Source: Saccharomycopsis crataegensis
Taxonomy: Eukaryota; Ascomycota; Saccharomycetes; Ascoideales; Saccharomycopsidaceae
NCBI RefSeq assembly: GCF_037102585.1
Contig: NW_027043821.1
Coordinates: 744,001 to 808,000 of the forward strand
DNA: 64,000 nt
Reading direction: 5' to 3'
A program made the position numbers and the translations under genes. The notes below the pieces were generated by a model, which was not told the origin of the DNA, did no database searches, and saw only the letters and a list, made by a program, of their open reading frames with translations. This document shows, in pieces, positions 47,708-59,800 of the stretch; position 1 is the stretch's first letter; each line of letters opens with the position of its first letter.

Positions 47708-50642
47708 GAAACAAAGATCGTCCGAGTCGCTTAAAAAGCTAATCAAAACTTTCAAGCTTGCAGATATCTATGAACATCCAAAATTGCACCAGATTAAAAA
47801 GAATTGGACTAACCAATCCACCACGGAAGAAAGTAGTCGCAGAATAGATCGTTTTTATATCAGTCAGTCCATGATCTCCGACAAAAACAGATTTCATATT
47901 CAAATGTCCCAACAAAACTATCTAAAGTCTTCTTCAACTCACGATTCTATTATTCTTGAAATCAACACTCAACCTCATGCAATGACTTACATCCCCCAAC
48001 ATAATATCATTAAAAATCATATTATTCAATGGCTTCTGAAGATCAAGTTTCCACCCACTGTGAACTCTACTTCAGACCTCATTTCCGAGATTCGCTTGAA
48101 GCTGAATTTTTTGACGATGGTACACAAGAAAATAACAGAAAATACTGATGAACCAAATTATTATGACCACATAAGAACTAGGTTCCACCAACACTCCATA
48201 CCGCGCCCAATCAAAGCCCTCAAAGCTTCAGATGGCGCTTTATTGACATCACAGCAAGACATGCTTCTAGAAGTAACCAATTACTATCAAAAACTCTACG
48301 ATGGATCTCGTGGTTCAAAGAGCTCGGAAAATATAGAAAGGTTCATCAACGCCTCCTTTGGAGATCAGTTACCACTAACCAACACTGAATCCAACAACTT
48401 GAACAAACCAATCACCATGACAGAATTGGAATATGCCGTTACTGAATCCAATACTCAATCCGCCCCCGGGGTAGATGGTATACCATACGGCGTTTATAAG
48501 TCTCTCTTTCCTCAAATAAAACACATACTTCTAAAAGAATTTAACCAAATTCTTTCTTCAGGGGAAATTCCATTCAACTATCGAACCATAAAATTCACTC
48601 TCATACCAAAACCAAACAAAGATGTTCAAAAAGTGGAGAATTACAGGCCCATAGCATTAATCAACACAAATTTGAAACTCTTTTCCAGCATCATCAACGC
48701 CCGTTTGCTCCCGTTCTTGCAAAAAATTATCGGCCCAAATCAAGTTGGTTTCATACCTGAAAGATCCTCCTTCTCTAATATAACAATTTTCGGTGACTTG
48801 CTTTCCAGTTTAATATCCCCACAAGACAAGCCACATGTCAATCATTCTACTAACCACCGAATCATGCTTGCTGACTTTGAAAAGGCTTTTGACCAGATTT
48901 CCCATCTATACCTTAAAATATTACTTCGAAAACACAATTTTGGAAAAATGACGGAAACTATTCACGCTATCCTTACCAAAGCCCTCGGAACCATTTGCCT
49001 AAATAACATTACAGGCCCTTCTTTCCCATTAAGAAACGGAACCCTTCAGGGCAACCCACTTTCACCAACAATTTTCGCGTTAGCCCTTGAACCTTTTCTA
49101 AGAGCCATCCAAAGATTAAATAAAGGATTCAGTTACAACCATAAGATCCAACCAAACATCATCCCCAGAGTCAAATACCTTGCCTATGCAGATGATGTTA
49201 CCTTATTCTTGAGAGATTATAATGACTTCAAAAACACTATGAAGATAATTCAGGCGTTCGAACAAGTCAGTGGTTCTAAATTAAACAAAAGCAAATCCAG
49301 ATTAATTGTTTCATGCGATCAAATACCATTCCAGTCCGACTTCCAAATAGATATTGCTGACAATAATTATGAAATCCAATATCTAGGCGTTAAAATTGGG
49401 AATTCGTGTCAAACCTGGCCTAATACTCTCCAAAAAGACATCAGCACCAAATATTACATGACCAACATGAATTCACTACCAATATCAAGTCAAATAGTCG
49501 GATATAACACATATATCTTGTCTAAGCTATATTACCACGAGATTCATGCACCTATGCTTCCAGACCAAATAGATTTGCTAGAACAATCCATCAAAAACCA
49601 GGGGAACAAAAAACTGAAAATCTCCATGGACACTTTAAAAACAAGCCCATTGAAAGGAGGATATGGCATGGTGGATATCAAAAGCCAATTGAGCTACCGC
49701 AAGGCAAAAATCTTTCAACAACTCTTTCTCCAATCTTTAAACCCATATTGCCAGTTACTCCGATTCAAGCTCCAACTAGCAATAAACATGATCATCAAAC
49801 AAAATCTATCCGAGGAAGAGCAGTCGATACAAGGATATATAAAAACCCAATACTGGTGGCGGGTAATATTGGGTGACCAGATCAATATCAAGAATAAGAG
49901 AGACAGCAGGTCCATACTCAACCAGGTTATAAATCTTCCAATGTTCACCACAGCGGAAAAATGTGCTTTTGTGGCTTGGTATAAATTATTGTCCAAACCA
50001 ATATCTCAACAACAAACATTGAACCCAATGAATATCAAACACTCAGACCTTGCCAAGTCCATTCAAGACGGTATACCAACTATCTATCAAATGGAGATCC
50101 CAAAACTGGTCATGGAGTTTGAACACAAACAGGGAAGCAAGAAAAAAAGAGCCAGAATTGATAAACAAAAATTATCCACCACTTTAACCAATATCCAAGA
50201 AGTCACCCAAACGAAACAAAACTCTTTCTGGAAGAGACTCCACAAATACCAACATAATAGCCCTGGTTACTTTGAAAACATACACATATTCCACTTAGGT
50301 GCTGAACAATTTTATTACCAACATAGAAAATGTCACTATTGCGGGCTCGAAACCGTCTCTCAAGACCAACAACATGAATCACCAGAACTCCAAGTCAAGA
50401 TCAAAATGACCCATTTCCTAATTCAATGCCCATTATCAACCGAGTTATGGTCAAGATTGAAAATCCCAATTCCATTAGCATGGAATAACTTAATCGCTCC
50501 CAATCATTCAGAATCAACAATCAAAAAGATCGACCGCTATCTATGCTATCAACGCAAACTCTCACGCCTAAGATATCATAACCAAATTGATTGGAACACA
50601 TCAATTAACAACTTGATTTATATCATTACTACTGGGAGCTGA
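47700..50642 (+). pseudogene. LINE-3 ORF2, endonuclease end through C-terminus
   Basis: The frame is open from 47700, without an ATG. It begins in the endonuclease C-terminal part (SLKKLIKTFKLADIYEHPKL, RRIDRFYISQ, SSTHDS). The reverse transcriptase motifs are all present: SAPGVDGIPYGVYK, KPNKDVQKVENYRPIALI, VGFIPERSSFSN, LADFEKAFDQIS, NGTLQGNPLSPTIF, YADDVTLFL and YLGVKIG. The finger CHYCGLE...THFLIQCP lies near the end. The N-terminal nuclease half is lost by 5' truncation, so it is not autonomous although the frame is intact. Confidence 0.88.
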
Positions 50643-50857
50643 ATAGTCGATCAAAACAAAAAAGAAAAAAAAAAATTAACAAAAACAATAACAAAAAAAA
50701 CATTTTATTTAAATACTATTAATTATCACTAAAGGGTTTTTCACCATATGATATGGTTTTCCCTAACATATATAATGAGCATTAGCTTATAAGATTTTAC
50801 ATAGATATATATAATTATATATTTATTAATAAATCGAACTTTGAAGGAAAAAAAAAA
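47700..50857 (+). mobile_element. LINE-3, 5'-truncated, ORF2 largely intact
   Basis: This LINE is truncated inside the endonuclease, with a complete reverse transcriptase, C-terminal finger, 3' UTR and poly-A (ends TCGAACTTTGAAGG plus A-run). It is a different family from LINE-1 and LINE-2, and a partial copy lies at 59801-61204 on the other strand. It is followed head-to-tail by a LINE-2 tail and the start of LINE-5. Confidence 0.87.
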
Positions 50858-50904
50858 TATAATTAATTAATATATTGAATTTTGTCTTTAAAAAAAAAAA
50901 AAAA
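50858..50904 (+). mobile_element. LINE-2 tail, 47 bp
   Basis: A minimal LINE-2 3' end (TATAATTAATTAATATATTG...GTCTTT plus A14) lies between the LINE-3 poly-A and LINE-5. Confidence 0.75.
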
Positions 50905-51259
50905 GTGGACCAAATTCGATTATCATGAGAACCACTAGAAATAGTAATAAAGCTACTCCAAACTACTCCACCGACCCTACTAATGATCCCCCAATCATTG
51001 AAACCCCGGTTTCTTTGGGCTCTTCATTGGATGTTGGCGCAACATCTGAAACCCCGATCCCGATAGCAAACATAAACAAACAAGCTAAAGATCAAGATTC
51101 CGATGAACAAATTACTGATGCAGCCGACAATACTATTAATAGTACTGTTGAAACCTTTTTAACTGCTTCAGAAGATCCTGAAGCGGACCAAAACATGGAT
51201 TCCAACGCCATTTCTACCCCAACTACCTCTCCAGTAATTAATGTTTCTTCAGTTGATTG
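50905..51259 (+). mobile_element. LINE-5 5' end with ORF1 start
   Basis: A 20-bp leader and the start of an ORF1 (ATG at 50925, 111 codons: MRTTRNSNKATPNYSTDP...) are cut by the copia LTR at 51260. The segment NYSTDPTNDPP is shared with LINE-1 ORF1, so this is a related ORF1. It may be the missing 5' end of LINE-2 or LINE-3, but nothing here connects them. Confidence 0.7.
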
Positions 51260-54200
51260 TGTTGTAGTTTTGTAACTCTAGTTACAAAAGACATTGATAA
51301 CAATAATATTCAATAATATTTATTCCCTTGTTATACTTGTTTTCTATCTAAATTATATAAAGGACAAACTCAGACTATGGGGGCATGGCCCATATTTATA
51401 TTAATCTCAATGTGTTCTAGAAGGTTCCATAAGCTCTAGAATGCTCCATGGAATTCTAGAAGGTTCCATAAGTTCTAGAAGGTTCCATGAACAATGACTA
51501 ACCACATAACTTTGGATTGCCAACTCAACACCCTCTCTCAATTCAAAGTCTCCATACCACAGAGCCTTCTCAACTCCAAGAATTGAGGGGCAGCAAGACC
51601 TTTTGTAAACATATCAGCAATCATAACACCAGTGCTCAAGTACTCCAAATTGATAGAGCCAGATCCAATGTGGTCCCTGATAAAGTGAGTCCTGATGTCA
51701 ATGTGTTTGGTGCGATGATGGAAAGCTGGATGCTTTGCCATCTCAATACACCCTTGGTTATCATCAAACATCCTCACTGGACCAGTATTGATCCCAAATT
51801 CCTTGAACACTTGCATTAGCCATAATGCTTCCTTGACTCCTTCACTTAGTGACATGTATTCAGCCTCTGCCGTAGAAAGAGCAACAGTAGCTTGCTTCTT
51901 AGATCTCCATGTGATTGCACCATTGGCATATTTGAACACAAACCCAGTAGTAGATTTTCTGTCTGACTTATCTCCAGCCCAGTCAGCATCACAGTATCCA
52001 AGAAGCTCACCGTTATCATTATTGCCAGCCTCATATCTTATTCCCAAATCTTTGGTTCCTTTCAAGTATCTTAAAACTCTCTTTGCTGCCTTATAATGCA
52101 CCTCCTTTGGTTCCTTGAGGTATCTGGATAGAACACCGACGATATAGCTGATATCGCTTCTAACAGTATTAGCAGCAAACAATAATTTTCCAACCAAAGA
52201 TCTGTAAGCTGTGGCATCACAATCCTCAGCACTGTTGTCCACCAAGGTGAGCTCCTGACCAGCAATAGTAGGCGTCTTATCGTGGTTGCAATTCTCCGTT
52301 CCAAATTCCTTCAACATAGAGCCAATATAGTCTTTCAAGCTCATGTTAATACCTCCATTATCTTGCGAGATATTGATACCCAAAAATTTCCTGACTATTC
52401 CCAAGTCCTTCATCTTGAAGACATTCATCAATTCACTTTTCACTTTCCTGATGGCAAAATCTGAGGTACCAGCTATCAATAAGTCGTCAACATAGAGGGC
52501 AACCATCACAAATGACTTTTCAGACTTTCTTGAGTACAAACAATATTCAGCACCGTTTCTAACAAAACCAAGAGACGACAATACACTGTGGATTCTCTCA
52601 TTCCACACCAAGGGAGCTTGCTTCAATCCATATAAGCTTTTCTTCAATCTCAAAACCATTGTTTCTTTTCCCTTAACCACATACCCTTCCGGCTGTGTCA
52701 TGTATAATTCTTCCTGAAGAGATCCGTTGAGGAATGCAGTTTTCACATCCATCTGATGAACTGCCATTCCATTCTTGGCAGCGATACTCAACATCAACCT
52801 GATAGATTCATAACGCACCACAGGTGAGAATGTCTCATTGTAGTCAATACCCTTCACCTGTGTGAATCCTCGAGCAACAAGTCTTCCCTTGAAGACTCCG
52901 TTATCTTTCTTTGCAAAGACCCAACGACATGTAATTGGCTTTCTTCCTTTCGGCAACTCGACCAATTCATAAGTGGAATTCTCCTTGTGAGCCGCAATTT
53001 CTTCGTCACAAGGGCGCTTCCATTCTGCACTTTCGTTGCTCTTCATGGCTTCCTTATAATTTCCAGGAACATCACTTCCACCAGCCAAAGCAGCAGCTTC
53101 ACCAGCCATAAAACAAGAGGCAACATAATTCACAGGTTTGTACTCTAACAACTTGCCTTCGGCATCATCATTCAGTTCTGATTCCTCATCACAATCACTT
53201 GGCTGTTCAACATGTGGCTCGATTTCCGAAACCACCAAGTTGTCATTGCTACTACCATTAGGAACAAAAGAAGTAAGCTCTTTTGAGCTACTGTCGTTTC
53301 TGTATTTCTTCCTTTGTGGTTTCTCAATAGCAATTTCCCTCTCTGAATCTGAACTGAATGTATCAGATTCTTGTTCAACTTCTGCCAAGATCCCAAATGG
53401 ATTTCTTTTAATCAAACCTGTACTTTTCTTGGGTCTAGAACCCGATGATCTTTTCCTTTTTGTAGCAGTAACCAACTTGAACTCTTCTGAAACCATCCTT
53501 GATGGGATTAACTCTCCAGTGGCATCCTCATCATCGTCTATGATTCTCATTTCCACGTCTTTGCTTGAGGAAACAGTGGACTCTCTTTCTGAATCATCCA
53601 AATCGGAAACCATTCGTTCATCATCAACCGAGATCTCACTTGCAACATCCTCTAAGTCTGGATCACTTATAACAGGGCCTGGTGCAACGCCACCAGCAAA
53701 ACCCATACCACCAGAGCTGCTTACCTTAGCAATCTCGGTATCCCAATCAGTGACTCGCTTCACATCCTGATAGTAATATCTTGACTCATCAAATCTGACC
53801 TGAGTCGCCACAATAATCTTGTTGGCAGCAGGATCAAAAATTCTGTACGCACAGTGATCTCTATCATACCCGAGCATCACTCCAACCTTGGCGGTAGCAT
53901 CAAATTTTCCATTTCTCAAACTGTTTGGTATAACCACATATGCAAGGGAACCAAAGCAGCGAAGATGGTCAAGGCCCGGCTTGTATCCATACCAACGACC
54001 ATATGGTGTGTGGAAATTAATAACGCGGGATGGCGTCCTGTTAATCAAATAAACAGCCGTGCGGACACCTTCAGACCAAAACTGAACCGGCATAGAAGCC
54101 CCAATAATTAAAGACCTAGTTTTGTCTTGAATTGTCCGATGCATTCTTTCAGCAACACCATTTTGATAACTATGGTGTGCCACAGTTAACTCATGGGCAA

Positions 54201-56223
54201 TACCTTTGCTTCTCATGAAATCATGCAACTTTCCTGTAACAAATTCACCACCATTATCAGTGCGGATAGTTCCCACGGTAAACTCTTTTCCCTGAGACTT
54301 GAACATTGTTTCGGTGTATGTAATAAACTCAATAATCCTGTCAGCACACTCTGACTTGTTTTTCAAACACTTGACCTCCACAAACTTGGAATACCCGTCG
54401 ACAATAGTGAGAAAATATTTGCTCGAATCAATAGACCCATAATTGATTGGGCCACACACGTCCATATGCAACAATTGTAAAGGCTGTTGTGGTTTAGCAC
54501 CCTTCCCGCTCTTTGGTCTTCTGGTAACCCCTTTACTTGTCAAGCAGCTTTCACATAACTGCACAGAATCTTCACTGTAAAGTTTACCTTTCACCAAATG
54601 AAACATCAGATTGAACTTGTTCATAATATTCATACTGGGATGGCCTAATCTCTGGTGCCACAACCCGCTCTTATCAACACTGTTAAATGCCACACCATCG
54701 ACACTGGTGTGCAAAGCATAAAGATCACTCATAACTGGATCTTTAACAGCAACCACTTTATTTTCAGGGTGCATTTTCACCTTGTTTCCTTCAAATAATA
54801 ATCTTGCACCATTCAGAGTAGCCTTGGAAACAGAAATCAAATTGGCCTTTGACCCTGGAACATAATAAGCATCCTTGATTTCGATACTGGTGTTATCACG
54901 TAACTTAAACACCGCAGACCCGATACCTTGAACCTCGAGAGAACTACCATCAATACCCGAGATCTCACCAGAAAAAGGACCAATGGTTTTAAACATCTTT
55001 CTGTCATTCAAAATATGTTGCGAGGCACCAGAGTCAAAGTACACTCTGGAGGCCCTACCATGCATTCCCATAAATGCTTACCAAGATGGTGATGGATTCT
55101 TCAGATCACCACCCATTCTCTCCTTTTTAGGAGCCTTGCAATCCTTCTTGAAATGACCGGGTTTTCCACAATTGCAGCACTTGTACTGTTTCTTAAAAGC
55201 AAACACAGGTTCCAAACCCTCAACACTGGTGGAACCAACCGATTTATCTCCAATGATTTCTCTTGTCAAATCTTGGACAAGCCCAATATCAACATTTCCA
55301 ATAGTCCTGCCATTTCTAGACTCATACGCAGTCATGACTTCCCTGGAAAGAGTTGCATTAAACCCGGCTTTCTGACCCAAGCTCAAAAACAACGCACACA
55401 ACACAGTGTTTCCGTCTAATTTGCCAACAGTATTCTTGAAGTGATTGAAGGCATCAATGAAATTCTCAACGTTTCCGTTGCTAGATTTCAACCACTTAGC
55501 GTCAATTAAATCTGAGATAATACCAACTGCATTTGTAACAGTCAATGTACCATAAGCATCCTTGAGAAACATAAACAAGTTTCTACCAGTACCATCAAAT
55601 TCGGAAGCCTTAGTCAAAGCAGTGCCTGAGATGCTGTTGAAAATGGCTGTTGAAATAATCTCATCCATAATAGCAATCAATTGGGCAACTTCATTAGCAG
55701 TTTCCAGCCCGTCAGTTCCGGTTTCCCCATTGATCAAGTAAGCATGTAAACCAAGACCTTTCATCTTCATCTTAACACTGATCAAAGTAAACCAATCATA
55801 AAAGTTCCCGGAACCCTTCAACTTCTCATCAGCAGCGAACGAAGTGAGAGCATTTGAACTCATAACCTGTTGTAGTTTTGTAACTCTAGTTACAAAAGAC
55901 ATTGATAACAATAATATTCAATAATATTTATTCCCTTGTTATACTTGTTTTACTTGTTAACTATCTAAATTATATAAAGGACAAACTCAGACTATGGGGG
56001 CATGGCCCATATTTATATTAATCTCAATGGGTTCTAGAAGGTTCCATAAGCTCTAGAATGTTCCATGGAATTCTAGAAGGTTCCATAAGTTCTAGAAGGT
56101 TCCATAAGTTCTAGAAGGTTCCATAAGTTCTAAAAGGTTCCATGAGTTCTAGAAGGTTCCATAAGTTCTAGAAGGTTCCATGAACAATGACTAACCACAT
56201 AACTTTGGATTGCCAACTCAACA
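51260..56223 (-). mobile_element. Copia-A element 3, broken
   Basis: This minus-strand copia element has LTRs at 51260-51530 (271 bp, four HSE-like units) and 55868-56223 (356 bp, eight units). Flanking 5-mers differ (GATTG and CTCCG), and the two sides belong to different LINEs, so the ends are recombined. A tract near 52480-52800 differs from the other copies more than the rest, hinting at gene conversion from a diverged relative. Confidence 0.88.
51538..55863 (-). pseudogene. Copia-A element 3 Gag-Pol remnant
   Basis: This has the same domain order and length as elements 1 and 2 but is broken, with about one break. It differs from them at more sites than they differ from each other, so it is slightly older. 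Confidence 0.88.
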
Positions 56224-56296
56224 CTCCGCTTAAAAGATATTGCTTTCAAGCAAGAAGATCATTGAATCAACGGTCATTTTTTTTTTTTTTTTTTTT
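56224..56296 (-). mobile_element. LINE-2 ORF2 end fragment
   Basis: About 50 bp of the LINE-2 ORF2 end are preceded in sense by a 20-base A-run and cut by the copia LTR. It lies directly downstream of the next LINE-2 with an 11-bp spacer, another head-to-tail LINE pair. Confidence 0.7.
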
Positions 56297-56307
56297 AAAC
56301 AATACTG

Positions 56308-58484
56308 TTTTTTTTTTAAAGACAAAATTCAATATATTAATTAATTATATAACTATATATCTCATAAACTACTTAATGTAGTTTGAAAATTAAAGTGTTA
56401 AGGGAAAACCATTAATGGTGAAAAACCCTATTATTGTGAAAAAATGTTTTTATGCGTTTTTAAGGTTTTTAATTGTTTTATTTTTTTTTTTTTGATTTTA
56501 TTTTCTTGTTTTTCCCCACCTATTTTTTTCTTCTCCGCTTAAAAGATATTGCTTTCAAGCAAGAAGATCATTGAATCAACGGCCATATGACAATTGAAAT
56601 GCCTTTTGGATTTCAATCTTGATAATTTTCGTTGGAAACCTAGATATCTATCGATCGTTCTGGTTTCGTTCATGTTGGTGGCAGGGGTAATGATTGTTTG
56701 CCAGGTTAATGGGATATTCAAGTCAATTTTTTTCCAAAGTTTCTGGGCCAATGGACATTCAATAAGATGGTGCTTCATGATTTCAAATTGGATTTCCTTT
56801 GGGGCATATTGGGGTTCATCATATCTGGTTAATTTTTTGCTGCAATAGTCACAATGATTATTTACGTAATTGTGATTTTCAATGCCCAAATGAAAGATGT
56901 GAATATTTTGATATTTCCCCGGGAAATATTGGTTGAATTTTTTGAGGTTATGCCAAAAGTTATCAACTTGTTTCTGATTCACCCCAGTAATGTCCATGAG
57001 TGTTTTTGACATCTTTTTCACATCTTGTTTTTCCCGTTGTTTTTTACTTCCTTTAGTATGGTCAAAATCCTTAATTCTAATTGGAATGTGTTGTTGATAT
57101 TTTTCAGGAATCCCTTTTTCAATTGAATTTTTCAAATCTTCAATTCCAATCTTCATTGGCTTCAACCTGATTGTACGTTTCTTTATACCAAGAACTTTTC
57201 TGAAATCCCAGTACGCTGTCCTTTCAGCATCTGAGAATGTGCTGCTATTCATAACTTCTAAGGAAATTGAATCATTGGTATTCTCAATGTCATCGGCTAG
57301 TTCAAGTAATACCACCCACCAATAATGAGTTTTGATATATTCATCCTTTGGTGATTTTGTTGGTGATGTTTTTTGAATGATGTTATTGATACTTGATTGG
57401 ATTTTAAAACGTAATATCTGGTTATATTTAGTGTGACTATCCAAAAACAAATCCTGGAAAATTTTGGCTCTTCGGTGTTGGAGTTGAGACTTTAAATCAA
57501 TCATTGAGAAACCGCCTTTGTTGTTGTGTGTCTTGAGTGTATCCAAAGAAATAGGTGTATCTTGCTTGACCAATAACTTAATCGATGTGTCAATTTGATT
57601 CAACTGATTGGGTAACAAAGGTTGGTGTAGTTCTTTGTAATAGAACTTGGATGCAATATATGTGTTGAATGCTTCTATTTTTGATTGAATCAGCAAGCTG
57701 GTCATGTTTGATAACTTGTACTTGATATGAAGGTCACACTGCAATGTTTCCGGCCAAAATGTCACTGATGGTCCAATAGTTATCCCCAAATATGTCAATT
57801 GAAAGTTTTCATCAGCAATCTCAAATGGGAATGGTGTCAAAAATGGATAGGTATCAGTTGGTATGATTAGTTGGGATTTCTTTTCATTGAGTTTGCTGCC
57901 ACTGAATTTTTCAAATAGTCTAATACATTTCATTGTTTTGGAATAATCTCTTTTATCTTTGAAGAAAACTGTGATATCATCAGCAAAAGCAAGATAATGT
58001 TGACTGCTATATGCTTCAGGTATCAAATCTCCTTGGTAACTATGGCCTCTGGTATTCTGTTTGATAGATCGTAGTAAAGGTTCTACTGCTAATGCAAATA
58101 ATGAAGGGGGAAACGGATTACCTTGGAGGGTACCATTTTTTAAATTGAATAATGGGCCGGTCATGTTGTTGATGTATAAGGATCCCGTTGTCTGCTTGAG
58201 GATGTTGATGATTAACTTGGCTAATTTTTTTCCAAAATTTAAATGGGACAATAGTTGTTCCATATATTCGTGAGATATCCTATCGAACGCTTTCTCCAAA
58301 TCCACAATTAGTATCAGCTTTTGTGGATTTGGTATTATATGCGTTTTATCTTTTGGATGAATTAGACTATCTAACATTTCTCTGAAAATGGTGATGTTGG
58401 AGAACGATGACCGGCCTGGAATAAAACCAGCTTGATCTTCCCCTATGATATCAGGCAAGTGCTTCAACAACCTTTTATTAATTT
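56308..58484 (-). mobile_element. LINE-2, 5'-truncated copy
   Basis: This minus-strand LINE-2 has poly-A at 56308-56317, 3' UTR and ORF2. The 5' end joins a gypsy-D LTR after LTR base 49. It is nearly identical to 36910-39752. Confidence 0.88.
56539..58484 (-). pseudogene. LINE-2 ORF2 fragment (reverse transcriptase and finger)
   Basis: About 645 codons are open from the truncated start: AGFIPGRSSFSN, VDLEKAFDRIS, NGTLQGNPFPPSLF, FADDITVFF and the CDYCSKKL...HLIECP finger. The first reverse transcriptase motifs and endonuclease are lost by truncation. Only a few residues differ from the other copy, including NPFPPS for NPFSPS in motif B. Confidence 0.86.
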
Positions 58485-58533
58485 TACCGATGGTAACCAG
58501 GACTCAACCTAACCATGATCCCATAATATAACA
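58485..58533 (-). repeat. Gypsy-D LTR fragment at LINE-2 5' junction
   Basis: LTR bases 1-49 lie on the minus strand. The LINE starts at base 49-50. Confidence 0.82.
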
Positions 58534-58539
58534 CAAAGC

Positions 58540-58743
58540 TGTTGTAGTATGGTTTGAGCTATTGGTTATAGGCAATGATACACGTGCTCATAACCATGAG
58601 CTCATAACCATTAGTATATAATTATAGTCGTCGATTATGAAAAGTTTTCAATATATATGATCTCTGGTTCTTCAGAGAGTAATACTAAATCAATCCTAAC
58701 CCGTGACTAACTACATCTAGTATAGTCGCATCGTAATATAACA
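58540..58743 (+). repeat. Solo gypsy-G LTR upstream of tRNA-Gln
   Basis: This complete 204-bp LTR ends 11 bp before tRNA-Gln. Flanking 5-mers differ (AAAGC and GAAAC). Confidence 0.88.
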
Positions 58744-58754
58744 GAAACAAATAA

Positions 58755-58826
58755 GGTTGTATAGTGTAGTGGTTATCACTTTCGGTTTTGATCCGAACAA
58801 CCCCGGTTCGAATCCGGGTACGACCT
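58755..58826 (+). tRNA. tRNA-Gln (UUG)
   Basis: The acceptor GGTTGTA pairs with TACGACC, the anticodon loop TTTTGAT has TTG, and the T-arm is CCCGG TTCGAAT CCGGG. There is no intron. tRNA-Leu follows 5 bp later on the same strand, so the two may share a transcript. Confidence 0.95.
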
Positions 58827-58831
58827 TTCTT

Positions 58832-58950
58832 GGAGGGTTGGCCGAGCGGTCTAAGGCGATCGACTCAAGAATCACATTTCTTCTTCTGTGTTAATCCAGT
58901 AGAGCAATCGATTATCGTAAGATGCGCGAGTTCGAATCTCGCATCCTTCA
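58832..58950 (+). tRNA. tRNA-Leu (CAA) with intron
   Basis: This class II tRNA has acceptor GGAGGGT pairing with ATCCTTC through G-U pairs, A-box TGGCCGAGCGG, T-arm GCGAG TTCGAAT CTCGC and a long variable arm (TATCGTAAGATGC). The anticodon stem ATCGA/TCGAT encloses CTCAAG plus an intron of about 37 nt (up to GAGCA). The terminator T6 is at 58951-58956. Confidence 0.92.
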
Positions 58951-58956
58951 TTTTTT

Positions 58957-59400
58957 GGCGGTTAACCTTTACTCTTTACCTCAGTGCGTCGTTCCTATTG
59001 GCTGTTGAGTTCAGTAAGAGAATGTGGTGGTTTACATAATCAATTTATAATCATCATAACTTACTATTTCTGGATATATCGAAATTTTGATATATTGGAA
59101 ATATCAACATACAAATACAATTATATGCATAAGTAGATTGTAGTCAACTGGGATTGAGGACCATACCTTTACCTAGATGCTACTTTACAACTCATTTGGG
59201 GTTCAAAGTAGATCTAAAGCTCGGTTATTTGGAGTAGGTGCTTAGATTGGGATGGCCAAGCACAAATATACGTTTGAGTAATTCGCTGCACCAGACTATC
59301 TTTGAGAATAACTAGAAAATATCATAAGGGGCAACGAACCACTGTGCCAGAGTTATTAATTCCCTTAATTCATCATACTTCGGCCTTCTGATGACGAATC
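58957..59400. other. Unassigned spacer
   Basis: This 444-bp stretch has no believable ORF, tRNA or repeat that I recognise. It contains a short palindromic stretch TATATCGAAATTTTGATATA near 59073. Confidence 0.5.
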
Positions 59401-59800
59401 TGTTAGAATTCTACAGGTCTACAAAGTATTTTAATAAATAAAGACGAAACAAACGCACTCACGTATAATAACAAACACTTTAGATAATAAAGTTAAATAT
59501 AAGGACAAACAGCACGACACCTAGCAACCTTAAACCAATAATGGCTGTAAATATAATCTTGATAGCAACGACTATAATATTTATTAGTAGAGATCTAATG
59601 ATCTGTTTCCTAGTATAAGACCTACAGACCCCTTGATTGTAGGATCTCGAACTTGCGACAACAGAGCGCATTTTTATCAGAAGAGGTAACTATTGTACAT
59701 AGGTGTCCGGCGTTTTTCTTGTCGGAAAAACATTATTCCACCATAGTGCACAAAATCAAACTATTGGAGCTTGCACTGTACTTAGAGCTACATTTCAACA
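59401..59800 (-). repeat. Solo LTR-E
   Basis: This 400-bp LTR runs TGTTGAAATG...GAATTCTAACA in element sense. The flanks do not match (GAATC and ATTAA). It is one of four copies in the window and its family is otherwise unassigned. Confidence 0.8.
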
